A DNA stretch of 64,000 nucleotides from Scardovia wiggsiae (GCF_051045985.1 NZ_CP157350.1:1054001-1118000), one strand, 5' to 3'. Shown: positions 26,761 to 35,684, counted from the stretch's first letter. A program made the numbers and translations. The notes: generated by a model not told the origin, from the letters alone.

Positions 26761-27800
26761 CAGCGACCCTTGCCCCTATGTTCGGGTGGATAGTTTCCCC
26801 GATCCTCGCCCTTATCCTTGTATGCCTCGCAGTTTTCACAGTTGCCCGGTACCGCAGTACTGCAGCGCCGCACAGCGAGATGACTGACACTACTGTCTGG
26901 GCTGTTGTGCGAAGGGTCCTGATGTGCCTTCTGCTGGCAATAATCATCCTCACCCCGGCACGGTACGTCCGCAATACTACGCAGGCGGTGAATGCTACAG
27001 ATGTCTACATCGCAGTGGATACAACAGGATCTATGGCAGTAAACGATGCCCATTATAAAGGCGGGCAGTCGGTCACCCGGTTGAATGCAGCAAGCCGCGC
27101 AGTGAAAGATATTGCGCGGATGTACCCTGATGCCAGTTTCAGCGTTATCCGTTTCGGTGCCTCAACCAGTACAGACCTTCCGCTGACACCTGATTCCAAC
27201 GCAGTCACGCAATGGGCCGATACATTGGCGACCGAGGCTACAGCAACTTCCCGCGGATCGAACCTGGATGCGCCGCTGGACAGCCTTATTGCATCCATGG
27301 CTAATACAAAAAAGGCCCATCCCGGTGATACCGTCGTGCTGTACTATATATCCGACGGGGAATCTACAGGGAGCCAGGCCCGCAGGACTTTTTCCGCACT
27401 GCGCAAATATGTGGATAATGCTGTCGTTGTTGGGGTAGGTTCTGCTGAGGGCGGCAAGGTGCCGCTAACCCAGGTTGGTGTCAAGGCTATGGATACACAG
27501 GATAATGCCAGCCAATGGGTCAAAGATCCGGCTACCGGCGAAGACGGCATTTCAAAACTGGACGAGGCAAGCCTGAAAAGCATTGCCGATGAACTTTCCG
27601 GCACATATATCCATATAACGCAGGAGCGGGGGGTCACCCTCCAGGATTCTGCAGGAGCTTCCCGCGATTACCGCCTCCGCACAGTAACCCGGCGGGCAGA
27701 TTATACAGTCCCTATAATCTGGCCTTTCACTACCCTTTTCGCCCTCATCTTCGCATGGGAACTGGCAGCGTGGACCATTACTTCAAGGAGGATGCTATGA
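26757..27800 (+). CDS. VWA-domain membrane protein, BatB-like
   Basis: 347 residues: two N-terminal membrane helices (~10-28 and ~52-70), an extracellular VWA domain with MIDAS DVYIAVDTTGSMAVND (D-x-T-x-S form) and the downstream conserved GSNLDAPL and YISDGEST, and a C-terminal helix (WPFTTLFALIFAWELAAW). It starts in the ATGA overlap with the BatA-like gene and ends in an ATGA overlap with the next. Two paired VWA proteins with MoxR/DUF58 is the standard BatAB arrangement. Confidence 0.87.
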   Translation: MTATLAPMFGWIVSPILALILVCLAVFTVARYRSTAAPHSEMTDTTVWAVVRRVLMCLLLAIIILTPARYVRNTTQAVNATDVYIAVDTTGSMAVNDAHYKGGQSVTRLNAASRAVKDIARMYPDASFSVIRFGASTSTDLPLTPDSNAVTQWADTLATEATATSRGSNLDAPLDSLIASMANTKKAHPGDTVVLYYISDGESTGSQARRTFSALRKYVDNAVVVGVGSAEGGKVPLTQVGVKAMDTQDNASQWVKDPATGEDGISKLDEASLKSIADELSGTYIHITQERGVTLQDSAGASRDYRLRTVTRRADYTVPIIWPFTTLFALIFAWELAAWTITSRRML

Positions 27801-28378
27801 CCGGCGTACCCAATCTCCAGTCAAAGCCAAAGTCCCGGCGGCACCTGCGGACACATGCACGGATGCCGCTTGCAACCCGGATAGCCCTGGGCATTATCGG
27901 AGCAGTGGCCCTGGCTGCAGCCGTTATAGCCGGCGTCAATATTTACACAGTATCGTCGTTCAATTCTGCTACCGGTTCCTTGCAGTCCAATATCGCCTCT
28001 TTCAATAAAAAACCTTCTCTTTCAAAGAAACAGCTAGATGATCTGGCAGCCAGCCAGAAAAATGTGGATGAATCATTCAAAGACTTGCAGAATAATTCGC
28101 TGCTCGCGGCACCGGGCTTAAAAAATTCTATCAGGCATAATGCCGACGTCTCACGCGCACTGACCCGTAAAATAGCAGATGCCCGGAAAGAGGGCACAGC
28201 AGCGGACCAGCAGGGCACGGCATCTTCACAGGAGCCTTCCGGCCGTCAGGATTCTGACAGTACTGAAGATAAAGAGGATGAGAAAAAAACACAAAAACTC
28301 CTGCGGCAGAACTCTACCGACCAGCAGGCGGCCCCCTCACCCGACAAGTCCCCACAGCCAACTGTGAAACCGTGGTAG
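27797..28378 (+). CDS. membrane protein at end of MoxR operon
   Basis: 193 residues: a basic N-terminus, one membrane helix (~33-58, IALGIIGAVALAAAVIAGVNIY), a helical probably coiled extracellular segment (~60-130, SKKQLDDLAASQKNVDESFKDLQNN) and a Gln/Ser/Asp-rich disordered tail. ATG 27797 overlaps the preceding stop (ATGA); the frame from 27755 is longer but inside the previous gene. Family not recognised. The last gene of the MoxR unit by overlap. Confidence 0.75.
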   Translation: MTGVPNLQSKPKSRRHLRTHARMPLATRIALGIIGAVALAAAVIAGVNIYTVSSFNSATGSLQSNIASFNKKPSLSKKQLDDLAASQKNVDESFKDLQNNSLLAAPGLKNSIRHNADVSRALTRKIADARKEGTAADQQGTASSQEPSGRQDSDSTEDKEDEKKTQKLLRQNSTDQQAAPSPDKSPQPTVKPW

Positions 28379-28414
28379 CCTTCTGCTGTTTTGTCAAACA
28401 GTTTTTGCAGAGTG

Positions 28415-28436
28415 TTATCCACATCCGGCCACAGTG
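28415..28436 (+). promoter_or_regulatory. direct-repeat element upstream of WXG-like gene
   Basis: CCACATCC (28419-28426) and CCACAGTG (28429-28436), 10 bp apart, inside a 19-bp block that matches 18803-18821 at 17 of 19 positions. The right part also forms GGCCAC-a-GTGGCC. It lies 46 bp before the ATG at 28483. Confidence 0.55.
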
Positions 28437-28482
28437 GCCGTAGAAGTTAAGGCAGACGGGCGCTGTATGCCACAATTTCCGT

Positions 28483-28809
28483 ATGGCAAATAACACTTTT
28501 CCCCAGGATACCCCCTGCATAATCCCGAGGCCTTCTTACCCGCCGCTGATACCAGGCGCTGCGGGACAGCAGATGCCCTGCATCTGTATACGCGCAGGGA
28601 TGGAACTGTCGCAGTTCGTCACTGACACAACGCAAAAAACACAAACACTTATGGAAAGGGTCCGGGCAGACATATCCGGCGCATACGCTATGGAATGGTC
28701 GGGAAAAGCAGGAGAATATTACCGTAAATCCCTGGCAGCCCTTCTGACAGAAGTATCGGCAGTAGGCTCCGCGATCCCTGCTGCACAGCATCTCTGCATA
28801 CGGCCGTAG
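28483..28809 (+). CDS. WXG100-like small protein
   Basis: 108 residues; the C-terminal ~70 (MELSQFVTDTTQKTQTLMERVRADISGAYAMEWSGKAGEYYRKSLAALLTEVSAVGSAI) form a helix - W-S-G turn (Trp72) - helix hairpin of WXG100 type. The N-terminal 39 residues are Pro/Cys-rich and may not be translated: the ATG at 28483 lacks a ribosome site, and an ATG at 28600 would give only the WXG module. Ends nine bases before the hydrolase gene, whose GGAGGAG overlaps its stop. Likely chaperone or co-secreted partner of the hydrolase. Confidence 0.75.
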   Translation: MANNTFPQDTPCIIPRPSYPPLIPGAAGQQMPCICIRAGMELSQFVTDTTQKTQTLMERVRADISGAYAMEWSGKAGEYYRKSLAALLTEVSAVGSAIPAAQHLCIRP

Positions 28810-28818
28810 GAGGAGATC

Positions 28819-30342
28819 ATGGCACAGCCGCATATAACTTCATATCTGTATGGAAGCGCCGCCTCTACAAGCATAGATATGCCTTCCCTCGTACGCTTTG
28901 CCGATGCTTTCAACCGGCATAGCGCGCAGCTGGCTGCACATTCGCGGATATGGGCATCGGCACAGTCTGTGATTGCATGCCAGCCTCTGCTTTCCCTGAG
29001 CCCGTTTACATCATGCCCGAAATACCCCAGCCTGGTCCGCGGGCCATTCTCGGATACGTTTCTAACTGTCCCAGCAATGCAGCCGTCGCCCATCGGAACT
29101 GGCGGTGCAGCATCCGGGATCCCGGGAGACAATACGCGGCTTCATACTTCTCTGCCGCTTGGCAGGATCATTGCAGCCTGCGAAAATAATTCTGCGCTGC
29201 TTGCCGGTTTTGGCCAAAAACTGAGCAGTATGGCAGACCGCGTAACCCGGGCCTACAGCACTTACTCACATGCTGAAGAAACAAGCAGCTCCATCATCTC
29301 AAAGCTGACAGGGCTTTTTACCGCGCTGTCGCCTACGAACAGTGCTCTGGGGATACTGGCATTGGGTGCTGCATCGGCAGGGGTCCATGGGATGACCGGC
29401 AAAGAGGGGTTCAATCCCATCCGGATCCTTACAGACAGCAACGCCTCCCATGAAGGCTTTATGTCAGGGCTGGCCAGCCGCCTTACCGGAGGAGGGACAG
29501 TGAGCGATGCTGCCTCAAAAGTCTCTTCCATAAGCGAACCTGTGATGAATGCCATACAGGGCAACAAACTGTCGATTACTGCGGTAAACCCTGAAAGCCG
29601 GCTATCCAAACCAAACGATATCGGCAGCTGCCTGGCCAATCAGGAACGGCTTGGCACGGGAGGACTGGGGACGGATTATGGGACTATTGCTATCCAGCGT
29701 TTTACCACGAAAGACGGGAAGCACAGCTGGCTTGTCACCATCCCCGGAACAGACGGGCATATGGATTCCCCTTTCGGATGGGCACAGAATGTAGACCTTA
29801 TGAGCTCCGATGCGGGCCAGCGCGCCAAGGCCGACAGCGCCAGATACGTTATGGCAGCCATGAAACGGGCCGGTATACAGCCTTCTGACCCTGTAGCGCT
29901 CGTCGGACATTCTCAGGGAGGTATTGTGGCCGCCTCCATAGCAAGTGACCCGCAGCACGCTTTCAATGTAAAGCATGTTGTTACAGCAGGCTCGCCTATT
30001 GCGAACCACCCCATCCGCAAAGGCACATGGGTCACCAGCACCGAAGTGAACGATGAACTGATATCAAGCCTTGACGGCGCGCCTAACAGGCATGATGCTG
30101 AACACCTTACTGTCCGCGGCATCAGTTCGGACGCCGATACCGCAGCAGGGACTGCAACACGGGTAAAAGGCGCGCCATCCGCCAAAGAGCTGACACACGG
30201 GATGAACTATCAGCGTGCCGCCTGGCAGAATGCGCAGGAACTCCACAGCAATGACGTGGAACGCCACAACAGGCATTTTGCAGAAACTATCCGGGGCACC
30301 ATGGATAAGCAGTACTACTTCCGGGGACGCCTGCATAAATAG
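28819..30342 (+). CDS. alpha/beta hydrolase with N-terminal helical domain, WXG-linked
   Basis: 507 residues. The N-terminal ~300 are helical and Ala/Ser-rich, without signal peptide, in the style of WXG/LXG effector N-termini. The C-terminal part is an alpha/beta-hydrolase of lipase class 3 appearance: ITxxTIPGTDGHMD, GHSQGG nucleophile elbow with Ser ~365 (VALVGHSQGGIVAASIA), then AGSPIANHPI and late His candidates near the C-terminus. GGAGGAGATC precedes the ATG. Coupled to a WXG-like gene; probably an exported lipase/esterase. The route (no ESX ATPase seen here) and substrate are unknown. Confidence 0.8.
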   Translation: MAQPHITSYLYGSAASTSIDMPSLVRFADAFNRHSAQLAAHSRIWASAQSVIACQPLLSLSPFTSCPKYPSLVRGPFSDTFLTVPAMQPSPIGTGGAASGIPGDNTRLHTSLPLGRIIAACENNSALLAGFGQKLSSMADRVTRAYSTYSHAEETSSSIISKLTGLFTALSPTNSALGILALGAASAGVHGMTGKEGFNPIRILTDSNASHEGFMSGLASRLTGGGTVSDAASKVSSISEPVMNAIQGNKLSITAVNPESRLSKPNDIGSCLANQERLGTGGLGTDYGTIAIQRFTTKDGKHSWLVTIPGTDGHMDSPFGWAQNVDLMSSDAGQRAKADSARYVMAAMKRAGIQPSDPVALVGHSQGGIVAASIASDPQHAFNVKHVVTAGSPIANHPIRKGTWVTSTEVNDELISSLDGAPNRHDAEHLTVRGISSDADTAAGTATRVKGAPSAKELTHGMNYQRAAWQNAQELHSNDVERHNRHFAETIRGTMDKQYYFRGRLHK

Positions 30343-30377
30343 GGTAAACAGGAGATCTGCGCGTTTATGCCTTAGCG

Positions 30378-30392
30378 TAATCTTGAACTATG
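30378..30392 (+). promoter_or_regulatory. leaderless purB promoter
   Basis: TAATCT at 30378-30383 is six bases before the purB ATG at 30390; no Shine-Dalgarno sequence is present. Confidence 0.5.
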
Positions 30393-31868
30393 AAGCTAAC
30401 TGATATCAAACCTTCACTGGCTTTAAGCCCCCTGGATGGACGCTATCATAAGCAGACAGAACCATTGCTTGAGTATTTGAGCGAGGCCGCACTCAACCGT
30501 CAGAGGATAGCTGTAGAGATCGAGTGGATGATCCAGCTGGCTAATGGTACGCACGACAATGACAGCACCCCTGCTGTCCCCGGAGTTGATCCCCTCACCG
30601 CAGAGGAAATAAGCTATCTCAGGAGCATCCCCAAGGAGTTCGGACCGGACAGTATCAGGGAACTGGCTGAAATTGAAGCCGTTACACGCCACGATGTAAA
30701 AGCAGTCGAATACTATATAGGCCGCCGCCTTGATTCTGCAGAAAAAAGGCTCGGGCACAAGACCTCATTGACTCGCCTTAAACCCCTGGTACATTTTGCA
30801 TGCACCAGCGAGGATATCAATAACCTGTCCTATGCCCTCTGTATCAAGCAGGCTGTAACCTGCGTATGGTCCCCGGCCTTTGAACGTATTATTGCTAAGC
30901 TTGACGCCGCAGCAGAACAGTATGCCGGCATGCCGCTTCTGAGCCTGACCCACGGCCAGCCTGCAACGCCCACGACCCTTGGGAAAGAGCTGGCAGTATA
31001 TGTATACAGGCTAAACCGCCAGCGTACCGCTCTGGAAAACCAGGAATACATGGGAAAGATCAACGGCGCCACCGGGACATTCGGGGCGCACTACGCAGCT
31101 GTCCCCCAGACTGACTGGATCCGCATCAGCAGGGAATTCGTCGCCATCCGCTTAGGACTTACATGGAACCCCCTCACTACGCAGATAGAGCCCCACGACT
31201 GGCAGGCCGAACTGTACTCTACAGTCAGCCATATAAACCATATCCTTCACAACCTTGCAGTTGATATATGGATGTATATCTCACGCGGGACTTTCGTGCA
31301 GATCCCCGTTCAGGGGGCTACCGGCTCCAGCACTATGCCGCATAAAGTGAACCCTATACGTTTTGAAAACGCTGAAGCTAATTTTGAACTCTCATGCGCC
31401 CTGTTCGACTCCCTGAGCGCTACCCTCGTTGAGACCCGCTGGCAGCGCGACCTGACCGATTCCACGACCCAGCGCAACATAGGTTCGGCTTTTGGATACA
31501 GCCTCCTGGCTTTGGAAAACCTTGCCGGCGGCCTGGATTCCATCCACCCGCACAATGAAGCTATGGAACAGGAGCTCAACAGCAACTGGGAAGTCCTTGG
31601 CGAGCCTGTGCAGACTGCGATGCGCGCATGCGCGCTTACCGGGGCTGAAGGCATGGATAACCCTTATGAACGTGTCAAAGAGCTTATGCGCGGGAAAAAG
31701 ATAGATAAACATGATGTTGAAAGCTTCATCTCAGCGCTTGGTTTCGATGAAGGAACAGCACGCAGGCTTTCCCGGCTCAGCCCTTCGGCTTATCTCGGTG
31801 CAGCAGAGCAGCTCGTCCCCCTGAAGCAGCAGTCTCTCAGGCCTTCAGACAGGCCTTCGGGTGACTGA
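30390..31868 (+). CDS. purB: adenylosuccinate lyase
   Basis: 492-residue fumarase-superfamily enzyme acting twice in purine synthesis: SAICAR to AICAR plus fumarate, and adenylosuccinate to AMP. Signature GSSTMPHKVNPIRFENAEAN (with the catalytic Ser loop), THGQPATPTTLGKE, TSEDINNLSYAL, and the N-terminal ALSPLDGRYHKQ typical of the PurB long form. The C-terminus carries the helical ADSL domain. Probably leaderless. Monocistronic or followed by the membrane gene 66 bp on. Confidence 0.97.
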   Translation: MKLTDIKPSLALSPLDGRYHKQTEPLLEYLSEAALNRQRIAVEIEWMIQLANGTHDNDSTPAVPGVDPLTAEEISYLRSIPKEFGPDSIRELAEIEAVTRHDVKAVEYYIGRRLDSAEKRLGHKTSLTRLKPLVHFACTSEDINNLSYALCIKQAVTCVWSPAFERIIAKLDAAAEQYAGMPLLSLTHGQPATPTTLGKELAVYVYRLNRQRTALENQEYMGKINGATGTFGAHYAAVPQTDWIRISREFVAIRLGLTWNPLTTQIEPHDWQAELYSTVSHINHILHNLAVDIWMYISRGTFVQIPVQGATGSSTMPHKVNPIRFENAEANFELSCALFDSLSATLVETRWQRDLTDSTTQRNIGSAFGYSLLALENLAGGLDSIHPHNEAMEQELNSNWEVLGEPVQTAMRACALTGAEGMDNPYERVKELMRGKKIDKHDVESFISALGFDEGTARRLSRLSPSAYLGAAEQLVPLKQQSLRPSDRPSGD

Positions 31869-31934
31869 TCCCTGGCACAGCTGCATTACGGATATACCAG
31901 TTATTATTGCCAATTTTTTATATTAAGGATTCCG

Positions 31935-34484
31935 ATGGTATCACGCGAAGATAAAACCGCTAAGGCGGAGTCCCCAGGGTTTCACGCCTCTGACAGTGTA
32001 TCTGAGGATCCCATCAGCAACATACCGGATAACAGCGGCCTGGAGATCATGGATACCGTTTCCCTGCCGCAGACCCGCATTATCGATACCCCTCCTAAAA
32101 GGGTGCACGATCTGAACGACCTTCTGAACTGTATCCTCTGCATCATAGCTTCACTGCTTGTCCTCCTTGCCTCCATGCGGCTGCAGGGGCTGGCCCATGG
32201 AGTTGAAAATGATGTGCGGAATTTCGGCAATCTGATAGATAACTGGCTGTATGCGGTCCCCCTGTCCCTTCTCCAGCAGCTGGTGACAGTCGGGATAATA
32301 ATTGCTGTCCTTATCCAGCTGGTCTTCAAAAATGAATGGCAGCAGCTCGCAGTAAGCACTTTCTCCCTGATACTCGGCTTCGCAGCAGCTTACGGGGCAG
32401 CCAGGGTTATCACGCTGGTCCATGACCCGCTGCTCCTTTACCAGCTCAGTTCCCTTGACGGTGTTATCCCGGTCGTCTTTTCGGCACTCGCTGCATTCCT
32501 TACTGCTTCAGGCCCGCGCAAAATGCATCAGAGCGTCAAATGGGGCTGGAACCTCACCATCACACTCGGGCTCATCCTTATCATGCTTTCCGCTGATTCC
32601 CTTATAGGAGTACTCTTCGCCGTCCTCATAGGGCGCGCGGCCGGCCTCCTCGTACGTTTTGCAGCAGGGACCCTCAACGTTGGCGTATGGGGTAAAGGCG
32701 TTATTGAAGCCCTGAAAAACGTCGGCCTGGAGATACGCACCCTGCGAAGCCGCACATACACACTGGAGCGGCCTGATACATCGCTGCGCGTATCCCGCCA
32801 GACGGCAAGCCTGGACGACGATCTCACGCTCAATTCGCGCTTATACGACGCTGTAGATGCACAGGGCGTCCGCTACACCGTATCGGTCCTTGATGAACGC
32901 CGCCATTCCGCCGGATACCTGCGCCAGCTTTTCCAGTGGTTCCAGATGTCGAATCTTGCCACACGGCATGACCGCACTGTAAGGGTGACATGCCACCATC
33001 ATCTTGATATGCTTCTCGGGCTGCGCAATACAGGGCTGGCAACTATCCTCCCTTACGGTGTAACGGATGCCCAGGAGTCCGGGATTCTCGTATACTATAA
33101 AGATTCCCAGCTCCACGAATGCGACTGGGGTTCCGTCACCGACAGCGATGTTATCAACTCTATGGAATATCTGGAAAAGGCCAATTCACGCGGATATACG
33201 CACCGCAGGATCACCCCTGCCAACCTGGTGCGCGACGATGGAGGCAATCTTATCCTCGCCGGCTGGGATAACGGGGATTTCGCAAGCGCTTCTACGAATG
33301 TGAGCCTTGACAGGGCTCAACTCCTGGCAGCCTTTGCCGTAAAGATCGGCGTACAGCGGACTGTTTCCTGCGCCGCCGCCGCCTGGGGCAGGGATTATGT
33401 ATATACTCTCGTCCCCTTCATCCAGAGGGCGGCCATCCCCCTGGAAACACGGCAGGACCCCTCATGGAGCCGTTCCGCCCTCAAAGACCTGCGTACCCGG
33501 ATCAACGCCCTGATCCCTGAAGAAGAGGCAGAAAACACAGAGACTATTACGCTCGCCCGTTTCAATGTACGTAATTTCGTAGGCGTCGTCCTGCTTGTTA
33601 TTGCAGCTGTAGTGGTATTCAGCCAGCTGAATCCGACTGAAATGGCTAAGGCTGTTTCCAGCGCCAACCCATGGATGGCACTGCTGTGCTTCGCTCTCGG
33701 TGCTGCCCTCCCATGGGCAGCCACTTCCCTGTCATTGGGGGTTTTTGTCGATAAGGGCAAGCGGCACCTGGCTCCTTTATTCCTTTCCCAGGTCATGCAG
33801 GGGTTCACGGCGGTCACCATGCCGGCAGGGGTAGGGCCGGCCTTTGTCAACCTGCAGTATCTGCGTAAAGCCGGGTATAAAAATACCCCTGCAACCGCAA
33901 TAATGAGCGCAGTCGTAGCAATACAGGTAACAACGACGACCCTCCTGCTCATCATTATCGGCATTTTCACCGGGCGCACTACTCTGTCAGGGGTCATCCC
34001 CACAGGGACGATCGCCATAGTCCTGGGCATCGCAGGGTTTGGCATCGCCCTAGTCATGGCAATCAAGCCTTTAAGGAAACTGGTCCTGTCAAAATTCGTC
34101 CCGACGATCAAATCGTACGGCCATGAACTGGCAGCGCTTATTACGCAGCCTAAAAAGCTCCTGGCCTGCGCCTCAGGATCAGTCCTGCAGAATATGGGCT
34201 TAGGGCTGGCATTCTGGTGCGCCCTGAAGGCATTCGGGTACACCGCCAATCCTATAGAAACAACATTCGTTTTCCTCATCGCGAACACACTCGGATCCGC
34301 CGTCCCTACCCCCGGCGGGCTGGGAGCCATTGAAGCGGCGCTGAGCCTCGCATTTTCCGGCATCGGGGTGCCCTCAAGCATCGCATTATCCGCTACCCTG
34401 CTGTTCAGGGTTATGACATACTGGCTTCGTATACCGCTGGGTGCGCTCGCCATGCAGTGGCTCAATAAGCATGATTTGATTTAA
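31935..34484 (+). CDS. pseudokinase-LPG_synthase_TM fusion membrane protein
   Basis: 849 residues in three parts. (1) N-terminal cytoplasmic tail and about six membrane helices (~60-250). (2) A cytoplasmic kinase-like domain (~290-520) resembling APH/ABC1-type kinases, in which the catalytic loop reads THRRITPANLV (His423-Arg-Arg, no catalytic Asp) and the metal loop ILAGWDNG (around 441-446) lacks the DFG Asp. (3) C-terminal LPG_synthase_TM/flippase-like domain (~550-849) with PAGVGPAFVNLQYL and TPGGLGAIEAALSLAF. Members move or modify lipids in actinobacterial membranes. AAGGATTCCG precedes the ATG. Confidence 0.85.
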   Translation: MVSREDKTAKAESPGFHASDSVSEDPISNIPDNSGLEIMDTVSLPQTRIIDTPPKRVHDLNDLLNCILCIIASLLVLLASMRLQGLAHGVENDVRNFGNLIDNWLYAVPLSLLQQLVTVGIIIAVLIQLVFKNEWQQLAVSTFSLILGFAAAYGAARVITLVHDPLLLYQLSSLDGVIPVVFSALAAFLTASGPRKMHQSVKWGWNLTITLGLILIMLSADSLIGVLFAVLIGRAAGLLVRFAAGTLNVGVWGKGVIEALKNVGLEIRTLRSRTYTLERPDTSLRVSRQTASLDDDLTLNSRLYDAVDAQGVRYTVSVLDERRHSAGYLRQLFQWFQMSNLATRHDRTVRVTCHHHLDMLLGLRNTGLATILPYGVTDAQESGILVYYKDSQLHECDWGSVTDSDVINSMEYLEKANSRGYTHRRITPANLVRDDGGNLILAGWDNGDFASASTNVSLDRAQLLAAFAVKIGVQRTVSCAAAAWGRDYVYTLVPFIQRAAIPLETRQDPSWSRSALKDLRTRINALIPEEEAENTETITLARFNVRNFVGVVLLVIAAVVVFSQLNPTEMAKAVSSANPWMALLCFALGAALPWAATSLSLGVFVDKGKRHLAPLFLSQVMQGFTAVTMPAGVGPAFVNLQYLRKAGYKNTPATAIMSAVVAIQVTTTTLLLIIIGIFTGRTTLSGVIPTGTIAIVLGIAGFGIALVMAIKPLRKLVLSKFVPTIKSYGHELAALITQPKKLLACASGSVLQNMGLGLAFWCALKAFGYTANPIETTFVFLIANTLGSAVPTPGGLGAIEAALSLAFSGIGVPSSIALSATLLFRVMTYWLRIPLGALAMQWLNKHDLI

Positions 34485-34606
34485 TTATCAGATGATATTA
34501 AGTTACAAATGTGTAATTTTCACATTAATTTTAAGAAAAATAGGCGTTTTTCGGCTTTTCAAGTCGCTTTTTTCCACTTAATACGGTAGTATCTAAAGTG
34601 TCCGCT

Positions 34607-34629
34607 GAGTCGGGCATCCTGCCTGACTC
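34607..34629 (+). promoter_or_regulatory. 5'-leader hairpin of hup
   Basis: GAGTCGGGCA (34607-34616) and TGCCTGACTC (34620-34629) form a 10-bp stem (one G-U) with a 3-base loop in the mRNA leader. A TAGTAT -10 candidate lies at 34587-34592, so transcription would start just before the stem; the AAAAAAGG ribosome site follows it. Confidence 0.55.
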
Positions 34630-34656
34630 CCTGATAAAAAAGGATGTATAACCATT

Positions 34657-34935
34657 ATGGCATACAACAAGTCTGATCTCGTAGCAAAGATTGCCCAGAA
34701 GACGAGCCTCACCAAGGCACAGTCCGAGGCTGCTATCAATGCTTTCCAGGAAGTCCTCGTAGAATCTCTCGAGTCCGGCGAAGGCCTTCGCCTTACCGGT
34801 GTCCTTTCCGCTTCCCGTGTAAAGCGTGCAGCCCGCACCGGCCGCAATCCTCGTACTGGCGAGACCATCAAGATCCCTGCAGGATATGGTGTAAAGCTCC
34901 AGGCCGGCTCCCTTCTCAAGAAGGCAGTTGCCTAA
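34657..34935 (+). CDS. hup: DNA-binding protein HU
   Basis: 92-residue nucleoid protein that bends DNA as a dimer. It starts MAYNKSDLVAKIAQKTSLTKAQSEAAINAF; the DNA-binding arm contains GRNPRTGETIKIPAGYGVKLQAGSLLKKAV, the HU/IHF signature. There is no Lys-rich C-terminal extension like that of mycobacterial HupB. Preceded by AAAAAAGGATG and a leader hairpin, followed by a strong terminator. High-expression codon usage (CGT, CTC, AAG) stands out from the neighbours. Confidence 0.97.
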   Translation: MAYNKSDLVAKIAQKTSLTKAQSEAAINAFQEVLVESLESGEGLRLTGVLSASRVKRAARTGRNPRTGETIKIPAGYGVKLQAGSLLKKAVA

Positions 34936-34966
34936 GTAATCGGATCTTTTGCGATCTTTATAATAC

Positions 34967-34990
34967 AGCCCCGGGTATGCGCCCGGGGCT
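34967..34990 (+). terminator. Rho-independent terminator after hup
   Basis: AGCCCCGGG (34967-34975) and CCCGGGGCT (34982-34990) with a 6-base loop, followed by TTTCTGCATTTT. It probably also serves the convergent GNAT transcript. Confidence 0.85.
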
Positions 34991-35019
34991 TTCTGCATTT
35001 TCTGTTGCTATGCAGCCGC

Positions 35020-35682
35020 CTATGCTTCCACAACCGCATATACAAATTCATCACGGCGGACATTCCCAGGCAAAAGAGGCATCAGGACATCATGTATCCG
35101 TCCGATCCTGCGCATACCAAGCTTCTGCATAACCCTGCCGGATGCAGGGTTCCCCACGAAATGCCGCGCCAGGACAGCCCGCAGCCCCAGCCTGCCGAAG
35201 CAATGGCTTTTGACAGCCTCACCTGCTTCAGCAGCAAAGCCGTTCCCCCAATACGGCTCACCGATCCAATAGCCGAGTTCGCGCGCACAGTCCGGATGCG
35301 CTGCAACCTCCCCTAGGGCCGATACGCCTTCCCGAGGGATATCTATCTCCATAAATTCCCCGCCTGCCGGGGCACCGCTGCGTAAACCCTCCGCAAGGAA
35401 ACTGCGGGTATCGGACGATACAGGGTGGAAGTCGATACTCCCGATCGGCTTGCCCGTTTCCTTAAGGACAATCGCAAAAGTATGCGGATTATCCAGGATA
35501 TCACGGATTATCCGCGCACTTTCCTCTGCACTCTTATGTGGTGCCCAGCCGCACATCTCCCCGACAGTAGGGTTTGAGGCATACCTGAAAAGTTCAGATG
35601 CTTCCGCCTCATCATCGGCTTTCCAGGGCCGCAGGGTCAGGTGTGAGGTCTCAAACCTATGGATGCCGGTCCGCATCCCCAT
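35020..35682 (-). CDS. GNAT family N-acetyltransferase (RimJ/RimL-like)
   Basis: 220 residues of the Acetyltransf_3 group: HLTLRPWKADDEAEASELFRY at the start, GSIDFHPV, then LGYWIGEPYWGNGFAAEAGEAVKSHCFGRLGLRAVLARHFVGNPASGRVMQKLGM, where RGNGF-type acetyl-CoA binding reads YWGNGFA. Likely acetylates a protein N-terminus or small amine; substrate unknown. The start follows GGAGGTG, which overlaps the end of the phosphatase-like gene, only 2 bp away, so both are one unit. Confidence 0.88.
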   Translation of the reverse strand: MGMRTGIHRFETSHLTLRPWKADDEAEASELFRYASNPTVGEMCGWAPHKSAEESARIIRDILDNPHTFAIVLKETGKPIGSIDFHPVSSDTRSFLAEGLRSGAPAGGEFMEIDIPREGVSALGEVAAHPDCARELGYWIGEPYWGNGFAAEAGEAVKSHCFGRLGLRAVLARHFVGNPASGRVMQKLGMRRIGRIHDVLMPLLPGNVRRDEFVYAVVEA

Positions 35683-35684
35683 GA

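Noticed and set aside
28415..28423. TTATCCACA, a perfect DnaA-box match
   Set aside because: It is a single site within the repeat element shared with 18803, with no cluster of boxes, no dnaA/dnaN and no AT-rich unwinding region, so it is not an origin.
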